A stretch of DNA of 64,000 nucleotides from Pseudomonas asplenii (GCF_900105475.1 NZ_LT629777.1:744001-808000); one strand, 5' to 3'; positions 17,780-25,994 are shown, counted from the first letter of the stretch. The notes: generated from the sequence alone by a model not told the origin. Translations and numbers: made by a program.

Positions 17780-19213
17780 ATGGAAATGCCTTTCCGGAGT
17801 CCGGACGACCTCAAGATCGCGCTCGCGATTCTCCACATCAACTTCGCCACCTATAACTCGCACAAGCGGATACTGAGTTCATCGCAGTTGCTCCTATGCT
17901 GGAGAAAGGCGCCGGCGGGTATGTTCATTGATGTCCTGCACGACAGGGTCACAGGCAGCAGGGCCAAGAAGGCCTTTACGCAGCTCATCCAACGAGCAGA
18001 TGAGCTGAAGTTGCTGACGGACGTTGTGGAGGCTACACGGCTACTGAGCGATGGCTTCGCGTCGGCTTTATCTACGATCCGACAGCCGACCTTCAAGGCA
18101 GCGGTCAAGCGAATGATCAGCGTCCCTGAAGATATGGTGGAGTATGAAGAATGCATCGCCCAGCTAGAGGGCAGCATTGGTGCATCGCTCGGCAGCGAAC
18201 TCTACCCCATCCACTACAGCCGAGCTCCGGTCGATCAAAAATTCACGAAATACGCCGTCTGCTTCGGAACGGATCGACTGTTGGAATCACCAAGGACTGT
18301 GAGGTTTGGCGGGTTCCGCAGTGATGACGTCGTGTCCTATGGCATCGCAGAGGTTTCCATCCCTCACATCCATAAGGAAGGCAAACTGGAACGGCCCGTG
18401 TTGTGGCCTTCTACCTCAAAGGGGAACCCCAACAAGCATATCGTCATCCACGAGTCTGCTCTTTTTGAGCTGGAAGAGTGGTACGACAACGCCAAGACCT
18501 ATCTCGCGAAGATCAGCGAAACATCCACTAGCCGTGAAGGTTTGCTATTCATCCACGGGTACAACGTGAGTTTCGACGCAGCATTGTGCCGGTCTGCGCA
18601 GCTGTGCCATGACCTCAAATTCCCAGGTCTAATGCTGTGCTTTTCCTGGGCGTCGCTTGGCAGTACGACTGGCTACCCTGCCGACGAGGCGACGGTAGAT
18701 TGGTCAGCAGCCCATCTTAAGGAATATCTGACGAACATCACAGAAAACCTGGGCCTGACGTCGTTGCACATTGTCGCCCACAGCATGGGTAATCGGGCGC
18801 TTCTCGCTGTACTAGAAAACTGGGAAAACAAGCCGGGCGCTACCCCGATCAGCCAGATCATCCTTGCTGCTCCTGACGTCGACGCTAAGCGCTTCAAGCA
18901 ATTTGGACGGGTGTTCAACCTGTACGAGCAAGTAACGCTTTATGCGTCCCGCAACGATCGAGCGATCACTGCGTCTCAACTTGTGCACAGCAATCCAAGG
19001 GCGGGCGGCGCCAATCCACCTCTGGTCATGGATCACCTGTCGACTATCGATGTCTCCAGTGCTGGTAGGGACATGTTCGGCTTAGGCCACAGCTATGTAG
19101 CCGACGTGACGAAAGTGTTCCGGGATCTGTTCTACATTGTCCGGCATCGGCACAAACCTGACCAGCGCGCAGGAATCACGAAGAAAGATGAGGGTCACTG
19201 GGAGCTGAGCTAA
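17780..19213 (+). CDS. Alpha/beta hydrolase (DUF900-like)
   Basis: This protein of 477 residues (from the ATG at 17780; a TTG at 17753 would add 9) has a C-terminal serine hydrolase domain. FIHGYN (about 257-262) matches the oxyanion strand of the DUF900/esterase group, AHSMGN carries nucleophile Ser335, APDVD supplies the likely acid, and GHSY near the C-terminus the likely His. The N-terminal 180 residues are unrecognised and might be a regulatory or sensing domain. There is no signal peptide, so it is cytosolic. It is transcribed divergently from the nuclease-helicase pair across about 105 bases and ends in its own terminator. It may be a separate defence or stress gene; the substrate is unknown. 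Confidence 0.75.
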   Translation: MEMPFRSPDDLKIALAILHINFATYNSHKRILSSSQLLLCWRKAPAGMFIDVLHDRVTGSRAKKAFTQLIQRADELKLLTDVVEATRLLSDGFASALSTIRQPTFKAAVKRMISVPEDMVEYEECIAQLEGSIGASLGSELYPIHYSRAPVDQKFTKYAVCFGTDRLLESPRTVRFGGFRSDDVVSYGIAEVSIPHIHKEGKLERPVLWPSTSKGNPNKHIVIHESALFELEEWYDNAKTYLAKISETSTSREGLLFIHGYNVSFDAALCRSAQLCHDLKFPGLMLCFSWASLGSTTGYPADEATVDWSAAHLKEYLTNITENLGLTSLHIVAHSMGNRALLAVLENWENKPGATPISQIILAAPDVDAKRFKQFGRVFNLYEQVTLYASRNDRAITASQLVHSNPRAGGANPPLVMDHLSTIDVSSAGRDMFGLGHSYVADVTKVFRDLFYIVRHRHKPDQRAGITKKDEGHWELS

Positions 19214-19270
19214 GCCCATAAAATCATACCGAACATGGCGCAGGCCTATTCGCTCTCCGCTACCACTTGA

Positions 19271-19294
19271 AAGCCACCGCAAGGTGGCTTTTTT
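19271..19294 (+). terminator. Rho-independent terminator
   Basis: A perfect 8-base-pair stem AAGCCACC-GCAA-GGTGGCTT (19271-19290) is followed by a run of T to 19294. It lies 57 bases after the hydrolase stop and also faces the convergent gene that ends at 19349. Confidence 0.9.
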
Positions 19295-19348
19295 GTATCT
19301 GCTTGCCTTAGGGGGCATAAACCAAAGCTGGGTAAACCAAATCTTGAC

Positions 19349-20488
19349 TTACTTAGAGTTGAAGCTAGTTTTGACTTGCTCCACGAATCCCAGCACGTGA
19401 TCCTTTACTTCATCACGGAATATATCTGAGTAGTTTATTTGAGCAAATCCAGGTTCCACGCTGGCCGTGAATGCCTTATACAAAAAATACAAATCATTTT
19501 CGTATTTTTTGATAAAAGGTATAGTCATGGCGCCTTTCTCAGTCTTGTAGTTTATTAGGAAGCAAAGGAAATGCCCCCTAAACCTCAACTCATCGACATC
19601 ATCTTCAACCGTAGTCTCTTCATAGCGTGATATAGGCGCGATCGTGAATGTTCGGTCATTAACAGGAACATACTCATCGAAGTCCTCGTCAAATTGCAAT
19701 TCAACACTCCTGATTTTTAAGTCCTCCCCTTTATATTCGGACTTAATCAGACATTTTGGAAAGTCGACTTGCAACATCCCCTCAGCGTCAAGCTCTGCAT
19801 CCGCAAAGGCATAAACGATGTTAGATATCTTTTGAAACCGTCCATCATAAAATGCCACTACTTCATAACCGCCTCCAAACAGATTCGCAATCGACTCCGA
19901 CTTATACTTGTTCTCAAATTCACTCTTTAAATGGTTTGCAAATTGATCGAGAGCCATGCAGGTGCCATGCACCACAATATTTTCTTCAAGAACATCAAAC
20001 GCATGTCGTGGGTAATCCTGATAATGCGCCTTTACATGACCCGCACCAGACCCACCAACCCAAAGCTCAAAATTTTCATTGCGATGCCCGCAATCCGCAT
20101 AAACATTAGATATGTGGATTTCATCCTCTTCAAAACTTAGGGCGATAATTCTGATCTTTTCACTATCAATGGTATCGTCGGCAAGTACTGCATCCGAAAA
20201 ACGCTTCCCCGTCAATACGGGGTGCTCATCCACTAGCCTCTCGATAAGCCGTACAACCGCCTGAATCGATCGCACATCCCCGGCGAAAGCTATGGCGAAG
20301 TGATCGTTCACCACGAGAATTTTTTGACACAAACCAGCCACGGCGTGAGCACGCAATGCAGGGCTTCCGGCATCAGGCTTGAACGATGGGATCTGCGATG
20401 GACGCACCCTCTTACTTGAGCTGGTGAGCAGAATGTCAGCCTGTAGGAAACCACCTTCCTTCAACTTGTAGCCTGAAATCATCGTCAT
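19349..20488 (-). CDS. Hypothetical protein, AT-rich, possible Ntn-hydrolase/proteasome-like N-terminal domain
   Basis: This 379-residue cytosolic protein is not assigned to a family. The start at 20488 is preferred over the longer frame (to 20536) because AAGGA lies 7 bases upstream on the minus strand. The first 170 residues show short beta-strand blocks such as KILVVNDHFAIAFAGD and LWVGGSGAG, which recall the strand-turn layout of proteasome-like/HslV-type Ntn hydrolases. This is a weak, by-eye resemblance and no catalytic N-terminal Thr/Ser/Cys is evident. The gene is clearly AT-richer than everything around it, with codons rare in Pseudomonas, so it was probably acquired separately. Confidence 0.65.
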   Translation of the reverse strand: MTMISGYKLKEGGFLQADILLTSSSKRVRPSQIPSFKPDAGSPALRAHAVAGLCQKILVVNDHFAIAFAGDVRSIQAVVRLIERLVDEHPVLTGKRFSDAVLADDTIDSEKIRIIALSFEEDEIHISNVYADCGHRNENFELWVGGSGAGHVKAHYQDYPRHAFDVLEENIVVHGTCMALDQFANHLKSEFENKYKSESIANLFGGGYEVVAFYDGRFQKISNIVYAFADAELDAEGMLQVDFPKCLIKSEYKGEDLKIRSVELQFDEDFDEYVPVNDRTFTIAPISRYEETTVEDDVDELRFRGHFLCFLINYKTEKGAMTIPFIKKYENDLYFLYKAFTASVEPGFAQINYSDIFRDEVKDHVLGFVEQVKTSFNSK

Positions 20489-20819
20489 GTGCAGATCCTT
20501 ATGCGTGTGTGAATGGCCAAGGTACAACGCCATCATAGTGACACCAAAGTTATTTCTGCGACTAAGAACTGCGAAATTGACCCGTCACCTAGGACGCCGT
20601 TTGGGTGCGCACCATGGGCCGAAGCTGTGGTGTCTGCTGATGAGTGTCTACACATACCAGTATGAGGTGGCGTTGTTGAACTCGGGGTTGGTGTAAGACG
20701 TAATCGGGTAATTCGGATTAGAGACCTTGGCACCTACCGGGGGTAGGATGGGGATCTCACTTGGGTTGGTCAGGGAGGGACAAGCGACAAAAAGGCTGGG
20801 GAGATGTCCTAGAGGGAGG
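20489..20819. other. Junction region between the accessory block and the hrpB remnant
   Basis: These 330 bases hold the upstream region of the AT-rich gene, and then sequence with no credible gene up to the broken end of the resident hrpB. I looked for integrase, transposase, tRNA fragments and long direct repeats here and found none. A short plus-strand frame ending at 20696 has no recognisable product. Confidence 0.5.
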
Positions 20820-21269
20820 TCAGTTGTGGCAGGAGAATGTCCTGTACCTTGACAAGATTCCAGGGTATTTCGGTGAAAATGGCAAAACGTGGAATTCGTC
20901 GAAGATCAACAGACCGACACCCTCCAGCGCCGGATCGTCCTGCAGGCGCCGGGTGAGAATGCCTTCGGTGACCACTTCGATCCGGGTGTTCGGGCCGACC
21001 TTGCTCTCCAGCCGAATCCGGTAGCCGACCGTTTCGCCCACCTTTTCCCCCAGCTCTGCTGCCAGCCGCTCGGCCGCCGCCCGGGCCGCCAGGCGCCGGG
21101 GTTCGAGCATCAGGATGGTTTGCCCGGCCAGCCAAGGCTCATGCAGCAGCGCCAGTGGCACGCGGGTGGTCTTGCCCGCGCCGGGGGGCGCTTCGAGCAC
21201 GGTTTCGTCGCGTTCGCCCAAGGCTTGGCGCAGTGCAGGCAAAACTTCATCAATCGGCAAAGAAATCAT
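20820..21269 (-). pseudogene. hrpB: Truncated resident hrpB (5' fragment only)
   Basis: The frame begins [17 protein letters not shown] and aligns closely to the first 130 or so residues of the intact HrpB at 10.9-13.4 kb, including [16 protein letters not shown] and [18 protein letters not shown]. Homology stops abruptly after the codons for DEFH (about base 20889). A 23-residue unrelated tail then ends in a stop at 20820. Only helicase motifs I to II remain, so no activity is expected. Its GC-rich codon use and its position next to the lipoprotein and CDF genes, as in P. aeruginosa, mark it as the original chromosomal copy. The rest of the gene is not found in the window. Confidence 0.9.
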
Positions 21270-21378
21270 GGTGGCTCCAGAACTGGCCGCCGAGTATAAC
21301 GGCGAACCGAGCGGCATTATTCAAGGTCTTATCCGTCGACCCTTGTATAGTTTGTCTTTCCCTTCAGGAGATCCTTGC

Positions 21379-21798
21379 ATGCGTATTCCTTCGCGCCTTA
21401 TCGGTGGTGTAGTGGTTGCCACCTTGCTGACCCAGTTGACTGCCTGCGGCTCGATCTTTTTCCCCGACCGTCGCGGCCAGATCGAAGGCAAGATCGACCC
21501 GCTGGTCGCCGGCCTCGATGCCATCGGCATCCTGTTCTATGTCATCCCCGGGCTGATCGCCTTCGGTATCGACTTCGCCACCGGCGCCATCTACCTGCCC
21601 AACGGCACCACCGCGCAGATCGCGCCGGAAAAACTCCATGAGTCGATCGGTGCCGACGGCCGGGTCGATAATCAGAAACTGCAGGCCATCATCCAGACCG
21701 AGCTGGGCCAGAGCCTGCCGCTGAACGATCCAAGGCTGATCCAACACAAGGGCAGTCTGCAGCAGTTGGCCCTGTACGGTCTGCGTCCTTCCGCCTGA
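21379..21798 (+). CDS. Small outer-membrane-type lipoprotein of unknown function
   Basis: This 139-residue protein has a lipoprotein signal peptide. A basic MRIPSR start and a hydrophobic stretch end in the lipobox LTAC, so Cys23 would be lipidated. A second hydrophobic segment (about residues 47-63, IGILFYVIPGLIAFGID) follows. AGGAG lies 8 bases before the ATG at 21379. It is divergent from hrpB and 19 bases upstream of the CDF transporter gene, so it is probably co-transcribed with that. Homologues are conserved at this place in Pseudomonas, some under the misleading name polyribonucleotide nucleotidyltransferase. Function is unknown. Confidence 0.8.
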   Translation: MRIPSRLIGGVVVATLLTQLTACGSIFFPDRRGQIEGKIDPLVAGLDAIGILFYVIPGLIAFGIDFATGAIYLPNGTTAQIAPEKLHESIGADGRVDNQKLQAIIQTELGQSLPLNDPRLIQHKGSLQQLALYGLRPSA

Positions 21799-21817
21799 TC
21801 CCCGAGGAAAGCCCCGC

Positions 21818-22708
21818 ATGAGCAGCAGCCCCGAACACGCTCGCCTGTTACGCCTGGCCACCCGGGCCTCGGTGGCGGTCGCCAGTATCCTGATCGTGAC
21901 CAAGGCCATCGCCTGGTGGCTGAGCGGTTCGGTGAGCATGCTCGCCGGTTTGACCGACTCGGCGCTCGATGGCGTGACGTCGTTCCTCAACTTGCTGGCG
22001 GTGCACTATGCATTGCGCCCTGCGGATGACGATCACCGTTACGGGCACGGCAAGGCCGAGTCTCTGTCGGGCATGGCCCAGGCACTGTTCATCGCAGGCA
22101 GCGCCGTGCTGATCGCGGTGCAGGCGGTCGACCGGATCCGTCAGCCGGAGCCGGTCGGCGCGCCCTGGTTGAGTATCGGCGTGATCGTGCTGTCGCTGGC
22201 GCTCACCGCCGCGTTGCTGGTGCTGCAACATCGGGTCATCCGTGAAACCGGCTCCACCGCAGTGCGCGCCGACTCCCTGCATTACCGTTCGGATATGTTG
22301 CTCAACGGCAGCATTCTGTTGGCACTGGTGTTCGCAAGCATCGGGTTTGCCCAGGTGGATGCCTGGTTCGGCCTGGGCATTTCGGCCTATATCCTGTGGA
22401 GTGCGATCCAGATCGGCCGCGAGAGTTTTGCCGTGCTGATGGATGAGGAACTGTCCCCCGAAATCAGCCAGCACATGCTGGAACTCGCCAAGAGCGTACC
22501 GGGAGTGTTGGGGGCGCATGACCTGCGCACACGGGTGTCGGGCAACCACTGGTTCGTGCAGTTGCATCTGGAATTGCCGGGAGAGTTGACGCTGTCAGTG
22601 GCCCACGGCCTCAGCGACCAGGCCGCCGAGGCGATCCATGCCGTGTATCCGAAGGCCGAAGTGCTGGTGCACGCCGACCCTCGGGAAGTGGTGAAACACC
22701 GCGATTGA
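21818..22708 (+). CDS. Cation diffusion facilitator (FieF-like) metal efflux transporter
   Basis: This 296-residue inner-membrane antiporter of the CDF family exports Zn2+, Fe2+ or related divalent metals in exchange for protons. It shows the six-helix pattern, the metal-site segment TDSALDGVTS in TM2 (about residues 45-54), HRYGHGKAES, and HYRSDMLLN in TM5 (HxxxD). A cytoplasmic C-terminal domain with the typical VPGVLGAHDLRTR core follows. Length is usual for FieF. The ribosome-binding site GAGGAAA precedes the start. It ends one base before the convergent stop of the next gene. Confidence 0.9.
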   Translation: MSSSPEHARLLRLATRASVAVASILIVTKAIAWWLSGSVSMLAGLTDSALDGVTSFLNLLAVHYALRPADDDHRYGHGKAESLSGMAQALFIAGSAVLIAVQAVDRIRQPEPVGAPWLSIGVIVLSLALTAALLVLQHRVIRETGSTAVRADSLHYRSDMLLNGSILLALVFASIGFAQVDAWFGLGISAYILWSAIQIGRESFAVLMDEELSPEISQHMLELAKSVPGVLGAHDLRTRVSGNHWFVQLHLELPGELTLSVAHGLSDQAAEAIHAVYPKAEVLVHADPREVVKHRD

Positions 22709-23845
22709 TCAGTAGTTGACCTGATAGCCGCGGCTGCTCAGGCAACTGCCCTGGGCCTGGCGATAGGTCTGCACGACTGCCGGGTCGGGCGCATAGGTGA
22801 CCCGGGCCGGGTCGAAACCACTCTGCTGCACGGCCCAACGGTAGCAATCCTCACCATCCTGCTGCACCTGTTGCGGGCTCTGGCCGTTGGCCGGGTACGC
22901 CACCACGTCATAACCGTTACCCGAGGGCGGCGGTGCCACCTGCGGCGCGGCGGTGGGCGGGTCGACCACCACGTAGTCCTGGGTATCTTCCTGGTAGAGG
23001 TAATAGGCCCCGGCCGCGAGGAAGAACAGCGAACTGCCGACCCAGACCTCCCGCGCATAATCGGGCAGATAGCTGACGCGGATCCCGCGCGGCGGCGCCA
23101 CTACCACGTAGCGTGGTCCCTGTGGGCGATACCAGTAGCCGCCAGAGAAGAAATAGTCCTGCCCGCGGTACGGCACGCGCCAGTTGCGGTCAGGGAAGCG
23201 GTCGACCACATAACCGGGACGATACTGCGGACCTGGCCCCCAGCCATTGCCGTGCCCGGACGGGCGCCCCGGCCAGCGGTGGTCGTTGGGGTGATCGAAG
23301 TTGCCGCCAGGACGACCATTGTTGCCGCCAGGCTGCCAACCCGGGTTGTAGCCATTGCGCCGGGGAATGTCCGAGTAGTTGCCGCGTAACGGTTCCTGGG
23401 TCTGGCGCACGGTATCCGGCCGCCCCTGGATCGGCAGGTTGTTCTGCGGCTGCGGCGCCGGCCGACTCTGCTGGTTGGGGTCGTTCTGGGGCGGACGCGG
23501 CTGCCATTGCCCACCCCCATTCGGCTCACGGCGCTCGAAGTGCTGATTGTTTTCCGGACGGGGCTGATTTGCCTCAGGACGGAACTGCGGTGCCGGCGGT
23601 CGACCCTCCGGCGCCTGTGGACGCGGCTGGGGAGCCTCGGGCCGTGGCTGAGCATTCTCCGGACGCCGCTGATTGTTTTCCGGCCGTCCCTCGTGACCAC
23701 CCGGGCGCCCTTCGGGGCCACGCTGATCACCGTTCGGGTGCGGACGTTGCGGGTTCTCGTCACCCCGATCTTCAGCCAGCGCTTGCACACCGACACTCAT
23801 ACAGAGCAAGCCAACACCTGCCAGACGCCAGATGCGCGATTTCAT
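22709..23845 (-). CDS. Secreted Pro/Gly/Arg/Asn-rich repeat protein (DUF6515-like)
   Basis: This 378-residue protein has a Sec signal peptide (MKSRIWRLAGVGLL...ALA). About 190 residues of low-complexity sequence rich in Pro, Arg, Gly, Asn and Gln follow, with loosely repeated units such as RPENNQ and PQPRPEA. A folded C-terminal half contains a Tyr/Gly-rich segment (YFFSGGYWYRPQG), one hydrophobic stretch near residue 275 and two conserved Cys in the last third. The start at 23845 is chosen for GAGGA 6 bases upstream. It is likely periplasmic or envelope-associated. Function is unknown. Confidence 0.75.
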   Translation of the reverse strand: MKSRIWRLAGVGLLCMSVGVQALAEDRGDENPQRPHPNGDQRGPEGRPGGHEGRPENNQRRPENAQPRPEAPQPRPQAPEGRPPAPQFRPEANQPRPENNQHFERREPNGGGQWQPRPPQNDPNQQSRPAPQPQNNLPIQGRPDTVRQTQEPLRGNYSDIPRRNGYNPGWQPGGNNGRPGGNFDHPNDHRWPGRPSGHGNGWGPGPQYRPGYVVDRFPDRNWRVPYRGQDYFFSGGYWYRPQGPRYVVVAPPRGIRVSYLPDYAREVWVGSSLFFLAAGAYYLYQEDTQDYVVVDPPTAAPQVAPPPSGNGYDVVAYPANGQSPQQVQQDGEDCYRWAVQQSGFDPARVTYAPDPAVVQTYRQAQGSCLSSRGYQVNY

Positions 23846-23947
23846 GCGGTTCCTCACTGCGGTTCAGGGCATAGCCATAAGACTGGGAAAGCGGATTGCG
23901 GTTCTGCAACACTCTATCAGTCACGAGACTTATTTTACGCGCAATAA

Positions 23948-23974
23948 AAAAGGGAGGCTCGTCAGCCTCCCTTT
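23948..23974 (-). terminator. Strong rho-independent terminator facing left
   Basis: AAAGGGAGGCT and AGCCTCCCTTT form an 11-base-pair stem with a 4-base loop. On the minus strand it is followed by a run of T, and on the plus strand by only three. It therefore ends a leftward transcript, yet no minus-strand gene lies immediately to the right. Confidence 0.75.
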
Positions 23975-24272
23975 GGGGAATTTCGTCCGTGCTCGGCGCT
24001 TTTGACGCCGGCTCACCTCACGCCGTCTTCTGGACAGTGTGTAGCCCGGGGGCCTGCACAACCCTGTCGGGTTGCCGGCCGCGACACGCCTGATTCGGCG
24101 GGCCGCTGTGGACTGGATGTCCGGGCAGTGATTCTTGTTGCAGTGATTCTGGTGATAAGAATAGGCCGACAGCGGCGACAGGCGATTGCTAATATTGCTC
24201 AAATAAACATTACTTGCGCAATATTTCACTTCAGATAGATAATTCAGCGCAATAGTTAAGAAAAAGGCCTGA
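23975..24272. other. Intergenic region with candidate minus-strand small RNA
   Basis: These 298 bases separate the leftward terminator from the Lrp-type gene. The left 150 bases are GC-rich with several short complementary stretches. The right 120 bases are AT-rich and suit promoters and Lrp-type binding sites. The only minus-strand frame here (running from inside the regulator gene) has no recognisable protein. A non-coding RNA starting in the AT-rich part and ending at the terminator would explain the layout. I could not match it to a known RNA family. Confidence 0.35.
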
Positions 24273-24755
24273 ATGATGAGCAAACTCGATCGATACGACC
24301 TGAGCATCCTGGCGGAATTGCAGCGTGATGCGCGTATCTCCAACCAGGGGTTGGCCGAGCGCATCGGCCTGTCGCCATCACCCTGCTCGCGGCGGGTCAA
24401 GCAGTTGGAAGACGACGGCTACATCTCGCGCCAGGTTGCCTTGCTGGACCGCAAGAAGCTCGGTCTGAGCCTGACGGCCTACGTGCTGATCGGCATGGAC
24501 CGACACACACCGGAACGCTTCGAGAACTTCGAGGCGGCGATCCGCAGCTTGCCGCAGGTGCTGGAATGCAGCCTGGTGACCGGGATGGATGCCGACTACC
24601 AGTTGAAGGTGGTGGTGGCGGACATGGATCACTACCAGAAGCTGCTGCTGGGCCATCTGACCCGTATCGAAGGCGTAACCAGCGTGCGCTCCAGCTTCGT
24701 GCTCAACCAGGTGCTCAACAGCACCGAGCTGCCGCTGAATCACCTGCGCAGCTGA
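24273..24755 (+). CDS. Lrp/AsnC family transcriptional regulator
   Basis: This 160-residue regulator has an N-terminal winged helix-turn-helix (about residues 6-55, ISNQGLAERIGLSPSPCSRRVKQLE) and a C-terminal RAM/AsnC effector domain (about 70-150, LECSLVTGMDADYQLKVVV). Family members bind amino acids and form dimers or octamers on DNA. The start could be either of two adjacent ATG codons (24273 or 24276). It stands alone after an AT-rich upstream region that may be its own binding site. The target genes cannot be inferred. Confidence 0.92.
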   Translation: MMSKLDRYDLSILAELQRDARISNQGLAERIGLSPSPCSRRVKQLEDDGYISRQVALLDRKKLGLSLTAYVLIGMDRHTPERFENFEAAIRSLPQVLECSLVTGMDADYQLKVVVADMDHYQKLLLGHLTRIEGVTSVRSSFVLNQVLNSTELPLNHLRS

Positions 24756-24915
24756 CCCGGCCCACACCTCACCTGTAGGAGCAGCGTGCGTTTCACGTCA
24801 CCCAGAGAGGCTGCGGAACTGGGCTGAGTCAAACCGACGCAGGTCAATTTTGACTGATCCTCGCTGGCGTATACTCGAGGGGCTTTTTACCCCCCGCGTG
24901 CGCTGGAGAATGTCG

Positions 24916-25125
24916 ATGGATCCTGCCGTTTTCGAAGAGTGGATGATGACCGTCCTGGTCAGCATCCTGATCATTTTCATGGGTTTCATCGTCTGGGACC
25001 TGGCGAAAAAGTCCAAGGCCGGACGCTTCGGTACCCTGATCCTGTTCTTCGTGTTGGGCCTGGGCGTGGCCGCGTTCGTGATCAAGAGCGTGGTGATCGG
25101 CCTGATCGAATCCGGCACTTTATAA
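24916..25125 (+). CDS. DUF2788 small membrane protein
   Basis: This 69-residue protein has two hydrophobic helices (about residues 10-28 and 40-62) separated by a basic loop [13 protein letters not shown], the form of DUF2788 proteins of gamma-proteobacteria. The ATG at 24916 is preferred because GGAG lies 7 bases before it; the ATG at 24910 is too close to that site. It is predicted to be an inner-membrane protein of unknown function. Its 3' end overlaps the convergent pseudouridine synthase gene by 6 bases. Confidence 0.85.
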   Translation: MDPAVFEEWMMTVLVSILIIFMGFIVWDLAKKSKAGRFGTLILFFVLGLGVAAFVIKSVVIGLIESGTL

Positions 25126-25788
25126 GCGCGCCGGGACTTCCTTCCACTGGCCCTGGTCGAGGCCGTCGAGGGTCCAGTCACCTATCCGTACCCGCACCAG
25201 ACGCAGGGTCGGCAGCCCCACCGCCGCCGTCATTCGCCGAACCTGACGGTTGCGACCTTCGCGGATAATCAGCTCCAGCCAATGGGTAGGAATGCTCTGG
25301 CGAAAGCGCACGGGCGGATTGCGCGGCCAGAGTTGCGGCTCATCGAGCAGCCGGGCCTGGGCCGGCAAGGTCATGCCATCGTTCAATTCGACTCCCTTGC
25401 ACAGGCGCTCGATCTGCTCCGGCGTGGGAGTGCCCTCCACCTGCACCCAGTAGGTTTTCGCCAGTTTGTGCCTGGGGTCGGCAATACGCGCCTGGAGCTG
25501 GCCGTCATTGGTCAGCAACAGCAGGCCCTCGCTGTCGCGGTCCAGGCGGCCGGCCGGGTAGACACCCGCGACGTCGATGAAGTCCTTGAGCGTCGCCCGC
25601 CCTTCGCCGTCGCTGAACTGGGTCAGCACATCGAAGGGCTTGTTGAACAGAATAAGCTTGGGCTCGCTCGGTGGCACCTTGGCGACACGGCGGGGAGCTA
25701 TAGGGCTTTTCGCTGCCGAACGGCGGGCGACGGGACGCGGGGGACGAGACATAGCGAATGTGGACATCTGAGGATCAGGAGCCGTCAT
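25120..25788 (-). CDS. 23S rRNA pseudouridine synthase, RluE-like
   Basis: This 222-residue protein isomerises uridine to pseudouridine in large-subunit rRNA. The catalytic block [15 protein letters not shown] (about residues 78-92) with its aspartate is intact, and the C-terminal [16 protein letters not shown] is typical of the RsuA/RluB/E/F group. A basic N-terminal tail (about 35 residues) precedes the core. The start is uncertain: ATG codons at 25788, 25767 and 25752 are all possible and none has a strong ribosome-binding site. By size and lack of an S4 domain it is nearest RluE (U2457 in E. coli numbering). Confidence 0.88.
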   Translation of the reverse strand: MTAPDPQMSTFAMSRPPRPVARRSAAKSPIAPRRVAKVPPSEPKLILFNKPFDVLTQFSDGEGRATLKDFIDVAGVYPAGRLDRDSEGLLLLTNDGQLQARIADPRHKLAKTYWVQVEGTPTPEQIERLCKGVELNDGMTLPAQARLLDEPQLWPRNPPVRFRQSIPTHWLELIIREGRNRQVRRMTAAVGLPTLRLVRVRIGDWTLDGLDQGQWKEVPARL

Positions 25789-25852
25789 GCTAGGGCGTGC
25801 CGGGAATTATTTCCAGGCGGGCACTGACAATGGCGTTTTTGAGGACGCTAAA

Positions 25853-25948
25853 AGCTTCGCGGGCAAGCCCGACTCCTCCAAGTACTGCGTCGTACACAAC
25901 ATCTGTGAACGACATTGCCCTGTAGGAGCGCGGCTTGCCCGCGAAGAG
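25853..25948. repeat. Inverted pair of REP palindromes
   Basis: CTTCGCGGGCAAGCC at about 25854-25868 is answered by GGCTTGCCCGCGAAG at 25932-25946, next to TGTAGGAGCG at 25921-25930. This is the standard Pseudomonas REP doublet. It lies between the pseudouridine synthase gene and the 3' end of amn. Confidence 0.85.
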
Positions 25949-25994
25949 GCCAGCATGGACGACCCAAGATCCCCGGCCGCCCACGCCATCCATA

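Noticed and set aside
20489..20895. Possible integrase, transposase or tRNA fragment at the right edge of the accessory block
   Set aside because: Read on both strands; no such gene, no CCA-ended tRNA part and no obvious terminal inverted repeat is present.
23930..24400. 156-residue minus-strand frame over the intergenic region and the start of the Lrp-type gene
   Set aside because: It runs through the strong terminator and the regulator's coding start; the composition is that of non-coding sequence. The region is reported instead as a possible sRNA.
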